Below are positions 1-7,538 of a stretch of DNA of 64,000 nt, piece after piece. Each line of letters begins with the position of its first letter. Within the stretch, counting starts at the first letter, position 1. The translations under genes and the position numbers were made by a program. The stretch comes from Actinobacteria bacterium HGW-Actinobacteria-1. GTDB taxonomy: Bacteria; Actinomycetota; Coriobacteriia; Anaerosomatales; Anaerosomataceae. Under the pieces are notes generated by a model, which did no database searches, was not told the DNA's origin, and saw only the letters and a program-made list of their open reading frames with translations. The stretch is taken from positions 1-64,000 of the forward strand of contig PHFB01000010.1 in assembly GCA_002841355.1 (NCBI GenBank), read 5' to 3'.

Positions 1-74
1 GAGCATGACCGACCGGAAAGCAAGCGACCGAGACGTTAGCACCCGGGGCCCCGACGTTGGAAGGGGCCACCACA

Positions 75-1439
75 GTGGTAGAGTACGACAGCATTATCGC
101 AGACGATCGTGAGTACACCGATGAGGAGATGCACGCTCTCATCGACGGCACCATCACCGATTTCGACGACGGTGACCTGGTAACCGGAACCGTCGTGCAG
201 GTCGAGCGGGACGAAGTCCTCCTCGACATCGGCTACAAGTCCGAAGGCGTCATCCCGGCCCGTGAGCTCTCCATCCGCAAGGATGCCGACCCGAGCGAGA
301 TCGTGAAGCTCGGCGACGAGATCGAGGCTCTGGTCCTCCAGAAGGAGGACAAGGACGGCCGTCTTATCCTTTCCAAGAAGCGCGCGGCGTACGAGCGCGC
401 ATGGGTTCAGGTCGAGGAGAAGTTCACCTCGGGCGAGAACGTCGAAGGCGAGGTCATCGAGGTCGTCAAGGGCGGTCTCATCCTCGACATCGGCCTGCGC
501 GGCTTCCTGCCGGCATCGCTCGTCGACCTTCGCCGCGTGAAGGATCTCCAGGCGTTCATCAACACGCGCCTCGAGTGCCGTGTCATCGAGATGGATCGCA
601 ACCGCAACAACGTCGTTCTCTCGCGCCGCGTGGTGCTGGAGGAGGACCGCAAGCAGGAGCGCCAGGACATTCTCGGCAAGCTCGTCAAGGGCATGATCCT
701 GCCGGGCGCCGTCTCCTCGATTGTCGACTTCGGCGCATTCGTCGACCTCGGCGGCATCGACGGTCTGGTCCACATCTCCGAGCTCTCCTGGAGCCACGTC
801 AATCACCCGTCCGAGGTCGTCTCGGTGGGCGATAAGGTCGAGGTTCAGGTCCTCGAGGTCGACCTCGACCGCGAGCGCATCTCCCTCGGTCTCAAGCAGA
901 CCCAGGACGATCCGTGGAAGCAGCTCGTCAAGGGCTTCGAGATCGGTACGCTCGTGAGCGGCAAGGTCACCAAGATCGTTCCGTTCGGCGCATTCGTCGA
1001 GATCGGCGACGGTGTCGAGGGTCTCGTCCACATCTCCGAGATGGCCAAGGGCCACGTGGAGAAGGCCGAGGATGTTGTGGCCGTGGGCAAGGAAGTCCAG
1101 GTCAAGATCATGGACGTCGACGTGGAGCGCCGCCGCATCTCGCTGTCGCTTCGTGCGGCGAACGAAGAGCTCGGCATCGAGGAAGAGGAGCTTCCCGCTC
1201 CGTCCGGCGATGAAGACGCTGAGTCCCCCGAGGCCGTTGAGGCTGTCGAGGAGAACGAGGCCATCGAGGCCATGGCAGTCGAGGACGGCGCCGAGCCCGA
1301 GGAAGTCGCAGAGGTCGAAGGTGCCGATGAGACCGAGGCCGTCGAGGCTGAGGTAGAGGTCGCCGAGGAGGTTGTCGAAGCACCGGAGGCCGTTGAGGCT
1401 GAGGTCGCCGAGGACGCCGCCGAGGAGACCGCCGAGTAA
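75..1439 (+). CDS. rpsA: 30S ribosomal protein S1
   Basis: RNA-binding protein of the small ribosomal subunit that helps mRNA dock for initiation. Four S1 (OB-fold) repeats are visible, starting at about residues 35, 120, 207 and 292, each with a GxV...FGAFV or similar core and an LVHISE-type strand in repeats 3 and 4. The last ~80 residues are an acidic tail made mostly of Glu, Ala and Val. Four repeats is typical for Gram-positive S1, against six in E. coli. I chose GTG at 75 because GGAAGGGG (59-66) sits 8 nt upstream; an in-frame TTG at 57 overlaps that ribosome site and is less likely. Confidence 0.95.
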   Translation: MVEYDSIIADDREYTDEEMHALIDGTITDFDDGDLVTGTVVQVERDEVLLDIGYKSEGVIPARELSIRKDADPSEIVKLGDEIEALVLQKEDKDGRLILSKKRAAYERAWVQVEEKFTSGENVEGEVIEVVKGGLILDIGLRGFLPASLVDLRRVKDLQAFINTRLECRVIEMDRNRNNVVLSRRVVLEEDRKQERQDILGKLVKGMILPGAVSSIVDFGAFVDLGGIDGLVHISELSWSHVNHPSEVVSVGDKVEVQVLEVDLDRERISLGLKQTQDDPWKQLVKGFEIGTLVSGKVTKIVPFGAFVEIGDGVEGLVHISEMAKGHVEKAEDVVAVGKEVQVKIMDVDVERRRISLSLRAANEELGIEEEELPAPSGDEDAESPEAVEAVEENEAIEAMAVEDGAEPEEVAEVEGADETEAVEAEVEVAEEVVEAPEAVEAEVAEDAAEETAE

Positions 1440-1473
1440 TACCGGCTCTCGCCGGGACGTTACAGTCACGCAC

Positions 1474-1509
1474 GGGGCCGGACCGCCGCTTCTGCGGAAG
1501 TCCGGCCCC
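1474..1509. terminator. GC-rich hairpin between rpsA and coaE
   Basis: GGGGCCGGAC (1474-1483) pairs perfectly with GTCCGGCCCC (1500-1509), with further CCGC/GCGG pairing inside. No T-run follows, so it may be a weak terminator, an attenuator or an mRNA-stabilising end for rpsA rather than a classical intrinsic terminator. Confidence 0.6.
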
Positions 1510-1538
1510 GAGTCGTCTGAAGTGTTGGAGGTACGCAG

Positions 1539-2150
1539 GTGTACGTGCTCGCGCTCACTGGGGGCATCGGATCGGGTAAGTCGACGGCGTCGGAGTACTT
1601 TGCGTCGCTCGGCGCGGTCGTGCTCGACCTCGATGACATCGCGAAGCGACTTCTCGAGCCAGAGATGCCGATGCATGCGGCGGTCGTGGAGGTTCTCGGT
1701 CCCGAGATCCTCGCCGCTGACGGCCGAATCGACACCGCGGCGCTCGCCGAGCGCGCATTCGTGTCGCCTGCGACCGCCAAGATGTTGAACGACGCCGTGC
1801 ACCCCGCCGTCTACAACGTGGTTGCCGGTGCGCTCGACGCGCTCGCGCTTCAGGCCGAGCCGCCGCGCTTCGTGGTGCTCGACGTGCCGCTGCTGGCTGA
1901 GTCACCCGAGTTCGCCGACCTCGCCGACGCCGTGCTCGCACTCTCCTCGGATGAGGATGCACGCATCGACCGCTTGGTTGCTCGAGGCATGGCCGAGCAC
2001 GACGCCGAGCGCCGCATGGCGTGCCAGGCTTCCGACGCCGAGCGCCGCGACATCGCCGACTACGTCATCGAGAACGATGGCGACCTGCTCGACTTCCGTG
2101 CTGCGCTCTCGCAGTTCTTCGAGGAGGAGGTGGCGCCGCGTGTCGCGTGA
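1539..2150 (+). CDS. coaE: Dephospho-CoA kinase
   Basis: Catalyses the last step of coenzyme A synthesis, ATP-dependent phosphorylation of dephospho-CoA in the cytoplasm. The P-loop GGIGSGKS lies at residues 8-15, followed by the DLDDIAK region and the conserved HPAVY and VPLLAES segments typical of CoaE. At 203 residues it is normal length. GTG at 1539 is preceded by GGAGG a few bases upstream. Its stop overlaps the GTG of the next gene, so the two are probably translated together. CoaE next to rpsA and uvrB is a common actinobacterial order. Confidence 0.95.
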   Translation: MYVLALTGGIGSGKSTASEYFASLGAVVLDLDDIAKRLLEPEMPMHAAVVEVLGPEILAADGRIDTAALAERAFVSPATAKMLNDAVHPAVYNVVAGALDALALQAEPPRFVVLDVPLLAESPEFADLADAVLALSSDEDARIDRLVARGMAEHDAERRMACQASDAERRDIADYVIENDGDLLDFRAALSQFFEEEVAPRVA

Positions 2151-2724
2151 GCATCCGCTCTCGCTGCACCGCGCCCTGCCCGTCATCATCATCGTCGCGC
2201 TGGGGCTGGTGCTCCTGCTGGCGTTTCGCGGCCCCATCTGGTGGCAGCGGACGTATCACCCGCTGCGCTATGAGTCGGCAATCGCCGCGTCTGCCGAGAA
2301 GAACGGCCTCGACCCGTATCTGATCGCTGCGGTCATCAACGCCGAGTCGGGTTTCGACCGCACCCAGGTCTCCGACGCAGGGGCCACTGGCCTCATGCAG
2401 CTCATGCCGGCTACCGCGACAGAAGTCGCAGCCGCCGAGGGCATCAGCCAGCGCATCGACACTGAAGCGCTCAAGGATGCTGAGTTGAACATCCAACTCG
2501 GTTCGCGTCACCTCGGCGACCTTCTTGGCAGGTACACCGATACGGAGACTGCGCTTGCTGCCTACAACGCCGGTTCTGGCAACGTGGACCGCTGGATGTC
2601 AGAGCAGGGTGGTACAACACTAACGGCGGCGGGATTCTCGGAGACGCGCGCGTACGTGGAGCGCGTACTGTCGGAACGCGCACGCTATGCGAAGCTGTAT
2701 CCGGACGCGTTTGCCGGCAAGTAG
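2140..2724 (+). CDS. Membrane-anchored lytic transglycosylase (SLT domain)
   Basis: Likely cleaves peptidoglycan glycan strands outside the membrane. A single N-terminal transmembrane anchor (about residues 14-30) is followed by a Slt70-type domain with the catalytic Glu69 in NAESGFD, then the [10 protein letters not shown] and [13 protein letters not shown] motifs characteristic of the family. The 194-residue length suits a minimal SLT protein. GTG at 2140 was chosen because GAGGAGGAGG (2121-2130) lies 9 nt upstream; a longer in-frame reading back to 1822 lies over coaE and is an artefact. It overlaps the coaE stop by 11 nt. Confidence 0.9.
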   Translation: MSREHPLSLHRALPVIIIVALGLVLLLAFRGPIWWQRTYHPLRYESAIAASAEKNGLDPYLIAAVINAESGFDRTQVSDAGATGLMQLMPATATEVAAAEGISQRIDTEALKDAELNIQLGSRHLGDLLGRYTDTETALAAYNAGSGNVDRWMSEQGGTTLTAAGFSETRAYVERVLSERARYAKLYPDAFAGK

Positions 2725-2737
2725 GGAAGGGAGCGGG

Positions 2738-4804
2738 ATGACGGAACTCAAGGTCGTCTCGGGGTACGAACCGGCGGGCGATCAGCCGAAGGCGATCGAG
2801 AAGCTGGCCGAGGGCATCCGCGCGGGCATGAGCGATCAGACGTTGCTCGGTGTCACGGGCTCCGGCAAGACGTTCACGGTCGCGAAGCTTGCCGAGGCGG
2901 TCGGCAAGCCTACGCTCATCCTTGCCCCCAACAAGACGCTCGCCGCACAGCTCGCTTCCGAGATGCGCGACATCATGCCGGACAACGCGGTCGTGTACTT
3001 CGTGTCGTACTACGACTACTACCAGCCCGAGGCGTACGTGCCGTCCTCGGACACGTATATCGAGAAGGACGCCTCGATCAACGAAGAGGTCGAGAAGCTG
3101 CGGCATGCTGCCACGGCTGCGTTGCTCTCGCGCAGAGACGTCGTTGTCGTGGCGAGCGTGAGCTGCATCTACGGCATCGGCTCGCCCGAGGACTACGCGG
3201 GCATGGCGGTCTTCCTGGGCGTCGGAGCCGACTACGATCGCGACAAGCTCATCCGCGACCTCATCGAAGTCAACTATGACCGCAACGACTACGACCTCAC
3301 CCGCGGCACCTTCCGGGTGCGTGGCGACGTCGTCGACATCTTCCCGCCGTACGCGGACAACCCGGTGCGTGTGGAGCTCTTCGGCGACACCATCGAGGCG
3401 CTCACCGAGGTCGACATGGTCACCGGCGAGGTCGTCTCGCCGTTCGACTCGCTGCCGATCTGGCCGGCCACCCACTACGTCACGCATCCGGATCGCATCT
3501 CGGAGGCGCTCGATGGCATCCGCGACGAGCTGCAGCAGCGGCTCGCGCAGCTCAAGAGCGAAGGGAAGCTCCTGGAGGCGCAGCGCCTCGAGATGCGCAC
3601 CAGCTACGACCTCGAGATGCTCGAGACGATGGGGTACTGCAACGGCGTGGAGAACTACTCGCGCCACCTTGACGGCCGCAAGCCGGGAGAGCCGCCGCAT
3701 ACGCTCATCGACTACTTCGGCAAGGACTTCCTCTGCGTTATCGACGAGTCGCACGTGACCGTCCCGCAGCTGCACGGCATGTACGAGGGTGACCGCTCCC
3801 GCAAACTCACGCTCGTGGAGCACGGGTTCCGGCTCCCCAGCGCGCTCGACAACCGGCCGCTGCGCTTTGAGGAGTTCCGCGCGCGCATCCCGCAGACGGT
3901 GTTCGTCTCGGCCACCCCGGGGGAGTACGAGATTCGCTCCAGCCAGCAGGTGGTTGAGCAGATCATCCGCCCGACAGGGCTCGTGGACCCGAAGGTCGAA
4001 GTGCGCCCCACGCTCGGGCAGATCGACGATCTCATCGCCGAGGTGCGCGAGCGCGCCGACCGTGACGAGCGCTCGCTCATCACCACGCTCACCAAGAAGA
4101 TGGCCGAGGACCTCACCGAGTACCTCTTCGAGCACGGCATCAAGGTCCGCTACCTGCACAGCGACATCGGCACGCTCGAGCGCGTGGAGATCCTTCGCGA
4201 CCTGCGCGCTGGCATCGTTGACGCCGTCGTGGGCATCAACCTGCTGCGCGAGGGTCTCGACCTGCCGGAAGTCTCGCTCGTGGCGATCCTCGACGCCGAC
4301 AAAGAAGGCTTCCTGCGCAACCACCGCAGCCTCATCCAGACGATCGGGCGCGCCGCCCGCAACGTCTCGGGTGAAGTCATCCTCTACGCCGACAAGGTCA
4401 CCGACTCGATGCGCACCGCCATCGACGAGACCGATCGCCGCCGCGCCATCCAAACCGCGTACAACACCGAGCATGGCATCGAGCCGAAGACGATCCGCAA
4501 GGTCATCCACGACATCGCGCAGTACGTGCGCGAGACGGAGGTCGGCCTGGAGCCGAGCGTCTCTGTGGCCGAGGAGCTCGGCAAGCTCCCGCACGCGGAG
4601 CTTGCGCGCATCATCGCCACGATGGAAGAGGACATGCATGGCGCCGCCGAGGCGCTCGACTTCGAGACTGCCGCGCGCCTGCGCGATCAGGTCGTGAAGA
4701 TCAAGGCCGAGGTGGAGTCATCGACCGCCGATGAGGTCCTTGCACGCCTCAAGCAGGGCGCGCGCAAGGGCTCGGCGCACGGGGTCCGCAAGCGCAAGCG
4801 ATAG
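2738..4804 (+). CDS. uvrB: Excinuclease ABC subunit B
   Basis: DNA damage verification subunit of nucleotide excision repair. It carries the Walker A GVTGSGKT at residues 38-45, the [12 protein letters not shown] beta-hairpin that clamps DNA, the DESHV Walker B, the helicase VI segment QTIGRAARN and a C-terminal UVR motif for UvrC contact. At 688 residues it is full length. ATG 2738 has AGGGAAGGGAG upstream. No LexA box is seen directly before it; it appears to be transcribed with coaE and the transglycosylase. The partner genes uvrA and uvrC lie about 17 kb downstream. Confidence 0.97.
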   Translation: MTELKVVSGYEPAGDQPKAIEKLAEGIRAGMSDQTLLGVTGSGKTFTVAKLAEAVGKPTLILAPNKTLAAQLASEMRDIMPDNAVVYFVSYYDYYQPEAYVPSSDTYIEKDASINEEVEKLRHAATAALLSRRDVVVVASVSCIYGIGSPEDYAGMAVFLGVGADYDRDKLIRDLIEVNYDRNDYDLTRGTFRVRGDVVDIFPPYADNPVRVELFGDTIEALTEVDMVTGEVVSPFDSLPIWPATHYVTHPDRISEALDGIRDELQQRLAQLKSEGKLLEAQRLEMRTSYDLEMLETMGYCNGVENYSRHLDGRKPGEPPHTLIDYFGKDFLCVIDESHVTVPQLHGMYEGDRSRKLTLVEHGFRLPSALDNRPLRFEEFRARIPQTVFVSATPGEYEIRSSQQVVEQIIRPTGLVDPKVEVRPTLGQIDDLIAEVRERADRDERSLITTLTKKMAEDLTEYLFEHGIKVRYLHSDIGTLERVEILRDLRAGIVDAVVGINLLREGLDLPEVSLVAILDADKEGFLRNHRSLIQTIGRAARNVSGEVILYADKVTDSMRTAIDETDRRRAIQTAYNTEHGIEPKTIRKVIHDIAQYVRETEVGLEPSVSVAEELGKLPHAELARIIATMEEDMHGAAEALDFETAARLRDQVVKIKAEVESSTADEVLARLKQGARKGSAHGVRKRKR

Positions 4805-4813
4805 CGCGGAATC

Positions 4814-5521
4814 CTACGGCTCGTAGTAGGGGTCTCTCGGCTGTTCTTCAAGCTTCGTGCACACGTCGTTCGTGACGGTGAACCAGTAGTAGCGGTTGCG
4901 CAGCGATTTCGTGTCGCCGTACATGTAGATCTCATCGTAGAACTCACCGAAGCCGACGTTTTGCGGTGTCATGCTCGAACCGTAGAAGCCGGGCGCAGGA
5001 GTGTTCGGCCAGGTGTACATCACAACCTTCACCTTCGTCTGGGCACTTGACGAAGGCAGGTGGTACGACGTGACGGCCGCACCCTCCTGTCGCACATACC
5101 AGTACTTGGCGTTGTAGAAGTCCTGGTCGCCGATGCTCGTAAGGTAGTCGAGCGCCTTCTGCCCGGTGAGGAAGTCGGCGGTGTCGATGTCGATCCACAG
5201 ATCGGTCCACGCTCCGCCGCTCTCGTCCCGAATGCCCTTGAGCTGCCCGAAGACGCGGTTGTCGGGCTTTGGTGCGGGCGTTGACGGGGTCGGCTGTTTC
5301 GTTGGCGGTGGAGTGACCACGACGACATCGACGGTCTCGGTCGGCACCGCGGTACCGGTTGCGTCAACGGTCGCGGTCGCTTCCGGCAGCGTGCCGACGA
5401 TCGTGGCCGGTTTCTCGGTGCGAGATAGCAGCACGGCGGCGGTCACGCCAGCGCCGACAAGCAGGCAGGCGCCTCCGATGATCGCGTACTGCACACCCGG
5501 TTTGAGCTCGGACCACTTCAT
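4814..5521 (-). CDS. Membrane-anchored protein of unknown function, paralogue A
   Basis: Not recognised as a named family. The 235-residue protein has one N-terminal transmembrane helix (about residues 13-32), a Thr/Pro/Val-rich linker to about residue 85 (PPPTKQPTPSTPAPKP), then an extracytoplasmic domain of about 150 residues. That domain contains DIDTADFLTGQKALDYL and a run of aromatic residues. The next gene (5545-6177) shows the same architecture and a matching D-x-A-x-x-LTGQ-x-A block, so the two look like a duplicated pair. Convergent with uvrB, 9 bp apart. Confidence 0.75.
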   Translation of the reverse strand: MKWSELKPGVQYAIIGGACLLVGAGVTAAVLLSRTEKPATIVGTLPEATATVDATGTAVPTETVDVVVVTPPPTKQPTPSTPAPKPDNRVFGQLKGIRDESGGAWTDLWIDIDTADFLTGQKALDYLTSIGDQDFYNAKYWYVRQEGAAVTSYHLPSSSAQTKVKVVMYTWPNTPAPGFYGSSMTPQNVGFGEFYDEIYMYGDTKSLRNRYYWFTVTNDVCTKLEEQPRDPYYEP

Positions 5522-5544
5522 GGCTGGCTCCTTTGCTCGTGCTC

Positions 5545-6177
5545 TTAAGGCAGGTACTGCTCGGCGATGATCGTGATGGTGCCGTCCTTGATGGTGATCC
5601 AGAACGGCTGACGGCTGAGATCGGGGCCGGATACCACGCCGGTGAAAATGTTCTGGAAGTCGCCGAAGGGAACCGAGTAGCCCTCGGGCTTCACGCCTTG
5701 AGCCGTCGATGTCAGTGTGACGTTGATGGCGGTGTCCACGGGGAACTCGCGCAGCTTCTTGTTGTTGTTGCTGATGAAGTAGTCGTTGGGCGGTGGCGAT
5801 TCCTCGCCTGCGGCGGCGGCTGCGTCGGCGGCCGCCTGGCCGGTGAGCATCTCTGCGTAGTCGACGGTGATATACGTCCCGCCGTTCTTGTCCACGATCG
5901 TCTTGATGTAGGCGAAGTGCTTGCCGTCCTCAGCCGTGGAGGCAGCCGGCGTGCCCGGGTCGACCACGGCGGGCGTTGTAGGCTCCGCTGAGGGGGTGGG
6001 CTCGACAGGTGCCGAGGATTCCGCGGCTGCAAGCTGCTGTTCTGCGCGCTCAGCGCGGTCAAGCGCGTCCTGCACGGCGGGTCCGCGCAGGAGGAAGCCG
6101 AGCAGCCCTCCGGCAAGTCCGATGACGAGTGCCCCGCCCACGAGCATCGCGATGGTCTTCTTCGAACGAAGGTCCAT
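5545..6177 (-). CDS. Membrane-anchored protein of unknown function, paralogue B
   Basis: A 210-residue protein with an N-terminal transmembrane helix (about residues 9-29), a short charged heptad-like stretch (DALDRAERAEQQLAAAE), a Pro/Thr linker and an outer domain of about 120 residues with TVDYAEMLTGQAAADAAA and DYFISNNNKKLREFPVD. The LTGQ block and overall order match the neighbour at 4814-5521. It probably acts at the outer face of the membrane. Function unknown. It is transcribed before paralogue A with 23 bp between them, consistent with one operon. Confidence 0.75.
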   Translation of the reverse strand: MDLRSKKTIAMLVGGALVIGLAGGLLGFLLRGPAVQDALDRAERAEQQLAAAESSAPVEPTPSAEPTTPAVVDPGTPAASTAEDGKHFAYIKTIVDKNGGTYITVDYAEMLTGQAAADAAAAAGEESPPPNDYFISNNNKKLREFPVDTAINVTLTSTAQGVKPEGYSVPFGDFQNIFTGVVSGPDLSRQPFWITIKDGTITIIAEQYLP

Positions 6178-6241
6178 GATGCGCCCCTTTCGCAGCGTCC
6201 CCTGGGGTCATCATACCCGCGCGCTTCGTGAGGCGTCACGC

Positions 6242-7468
6242 TCAGCGCCCGGGGCATGTCTCCAACGGCTTGAGCATGCGCCCGGCGATGCCAAGCGCCA
6301 GCGCCGAGAGAAGCATGAGCGCTGCGCTCAGGACAAACGGCGCGCTGTGGCCCACGGTGTCCCACAGGATGCCCGCCACCGCGCTTGATGGCAGCGCCGC
6401 AAGGCCGAGGACGAACGTGTAGCTGCCCACAGCCGTCCCCCGGCAATCCGGGCCAACGAGATCGACGACGAATGCGCGCGCCATCCCCTCGGTCATGGCG
6501 TACGGGATGCCGTAGGCGGCGAAGAGCAGCCACGGCGCCCACGTCTGCGATGCCAGCGCGAAGCCTGCGTACACCACGCCGTAGAGCGCGAAGCCGGCAG
6601 TCAGCATGCGACGACGGCCGATGCGATCCGAGAGGATGCCCGCAGGTGTGGCCACGAGCGCTCCAACGATGTTGAAGAGGAAGTACATGAGCGGCACGAT
6701 CGCTGTTGCCGTCCCCAGATCCTTTGCGCGCAGAATGAGCATCGCGTCAGAGGAGTTCCCGAGCGCGAAGACCGCCGAAATTGCCGTGAACACACCGAAC
6801 GGCACCCCGAGATGCTTGAAGCCGAGCGGCGGCCGCGTCCCGGCCGGCTGCTGCGGACGCCGTTCGCGCACCGCGAAGAGCAGCACGATCACCGCCGCCG
6901 TCCCCGGAATCGCCGAGATGAGGAACACCGTGCGGAATCCGGCCGCGCCATCCACGAGCGAGAGCGTCGCCCACGCCACGAGCGGGCCGATCGCCGCGCC
7001 GAGCGTGTCGAGCGCGCGGTGAAGCCCGAATGCCTTGCCGCGTACCTCGGGTGGCGCCGAGTCCGCGATGAGCGCGTCTCTTGGCGCGGTGCGGATGCCC
7101 TTGCCGAAGCGGTCGGCGAACCGCAGCGCGAGCACCGCCGGCCACGTCCCGGCGATCGCCAGCACCGGCTTCATGAGGTTGGAGAGGCCGTAGCCCACCA
7201 GGATGAGCGGTCTGCGCTTGCCGACGCGGTCGGAGAGCCAGCCCGAGAAGACTTTCATGAGCGACGATGTCGCCTCGGCAATGGACTCGATGACGCCGAT
7301 GACCGCCACGGGCGTGCCGAGCACGCTGGAGAGGAAGAGCGGCAGGATCGGGTAGATGGCCTCGGAGGAAGCGTCGGTGAGCAGGCTCACGATGCCGAGC
7401 GCCTTCACGTTGCGCAGCGATGTGTCGGGTGCGGGCTCGGTGGTGCGTGTCAGGGGTTCGTCGGGCAT
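6242..7468 (-). CDS. MFS transporter
   Basis: Proton-driven major facilitator protein with about 12 transmembrane segments in 408 residues. The first helix region (SLLTDASSEAIYPILPLFL) and the loop 2-3 motif GWLSDRVGKRRP are the MFS signatures, and GILSDRIGRRR repeats the motif in the second half. The substrate cannot be read from sequence; exporters of drugs or small metabolites are the nearest type. ATG at 7468 is preceded by GAGGAGGAAT; a longer in-frame reading to 7531 lacks a ribosome site. Divergent from the metal ATPase, with a 70 bp shared promoter region. Confidence 0.85.
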   Translation of the reverse strand: MPDEPLTRTTEPAPDTSLRNVKALGIVSLLTDASSEAIYPILPLFLSSVLGTPVAVIGVIESIAEATSSLMKVFSGWLSDRVGKRRPLILVGYGLSNLMKPVLAIAGTWPAVLALRFADRFGKGIRTAPRDALIADSAPPEVRGKAFGLHRALDTLGAAIGPLVAWATLSLVDGAAGFRTVFLISAIPGTAAVIVLLFAVRERRPQQPAGTRPPLGFKHLGVPFGVFTAISAVFALGNSSDAMLILRAKDLGTATAIVPLMYFLFNIVGALVATPAGILSDRIGRRRMLTAGFALYGVVYAGFALASQTWAPWLLFAAYGIPYAMTEGMARAFVVDLVGPDCRGTAVGSYTFVLGLAALPSSAVAGILWDTVGHSAPFVLSAALMLLSALALGIAGRMLKPLETCPGR

Positions 7469-7526
7469 CGATTCCTCCTCGGCATACCGCACGATGATAC
7501 TCCTGCTCGCGGGCGCAAGCCTCGGG

Positions 7527-7532
7527 TACACT
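7527..7532 (+). promoter_or_regulatory. -10 element giving a leaderless ATPase mRNA
   Basis: TACACT ends 6 nt before ATG 7539, and no Shine-Dalgarno sequence lies between them. If this is the -10 hexamer, transcription would start at or next to the start codon. I see no good -35 at the usual spacing, so this is tentative. Confidence 0.35.
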
Positions 7533-7538
7533 AGCGGA

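Noticed and set aside
36-1802. A 588-codon open frame on the minus strand over rpsA and coaE
   Set aside because: It is antisense to clear rpsA/coaE; its Asp/Leu/Val/His-rich translation is the mirror of GC-rich codons and has no ribosome site or family.
2471-4639. A 722-codon minus-strand frame across uvrB
   Set aside because: Antisense shadow of uvrB, rich in Arg, Val and Asp, with no recognisable domain.
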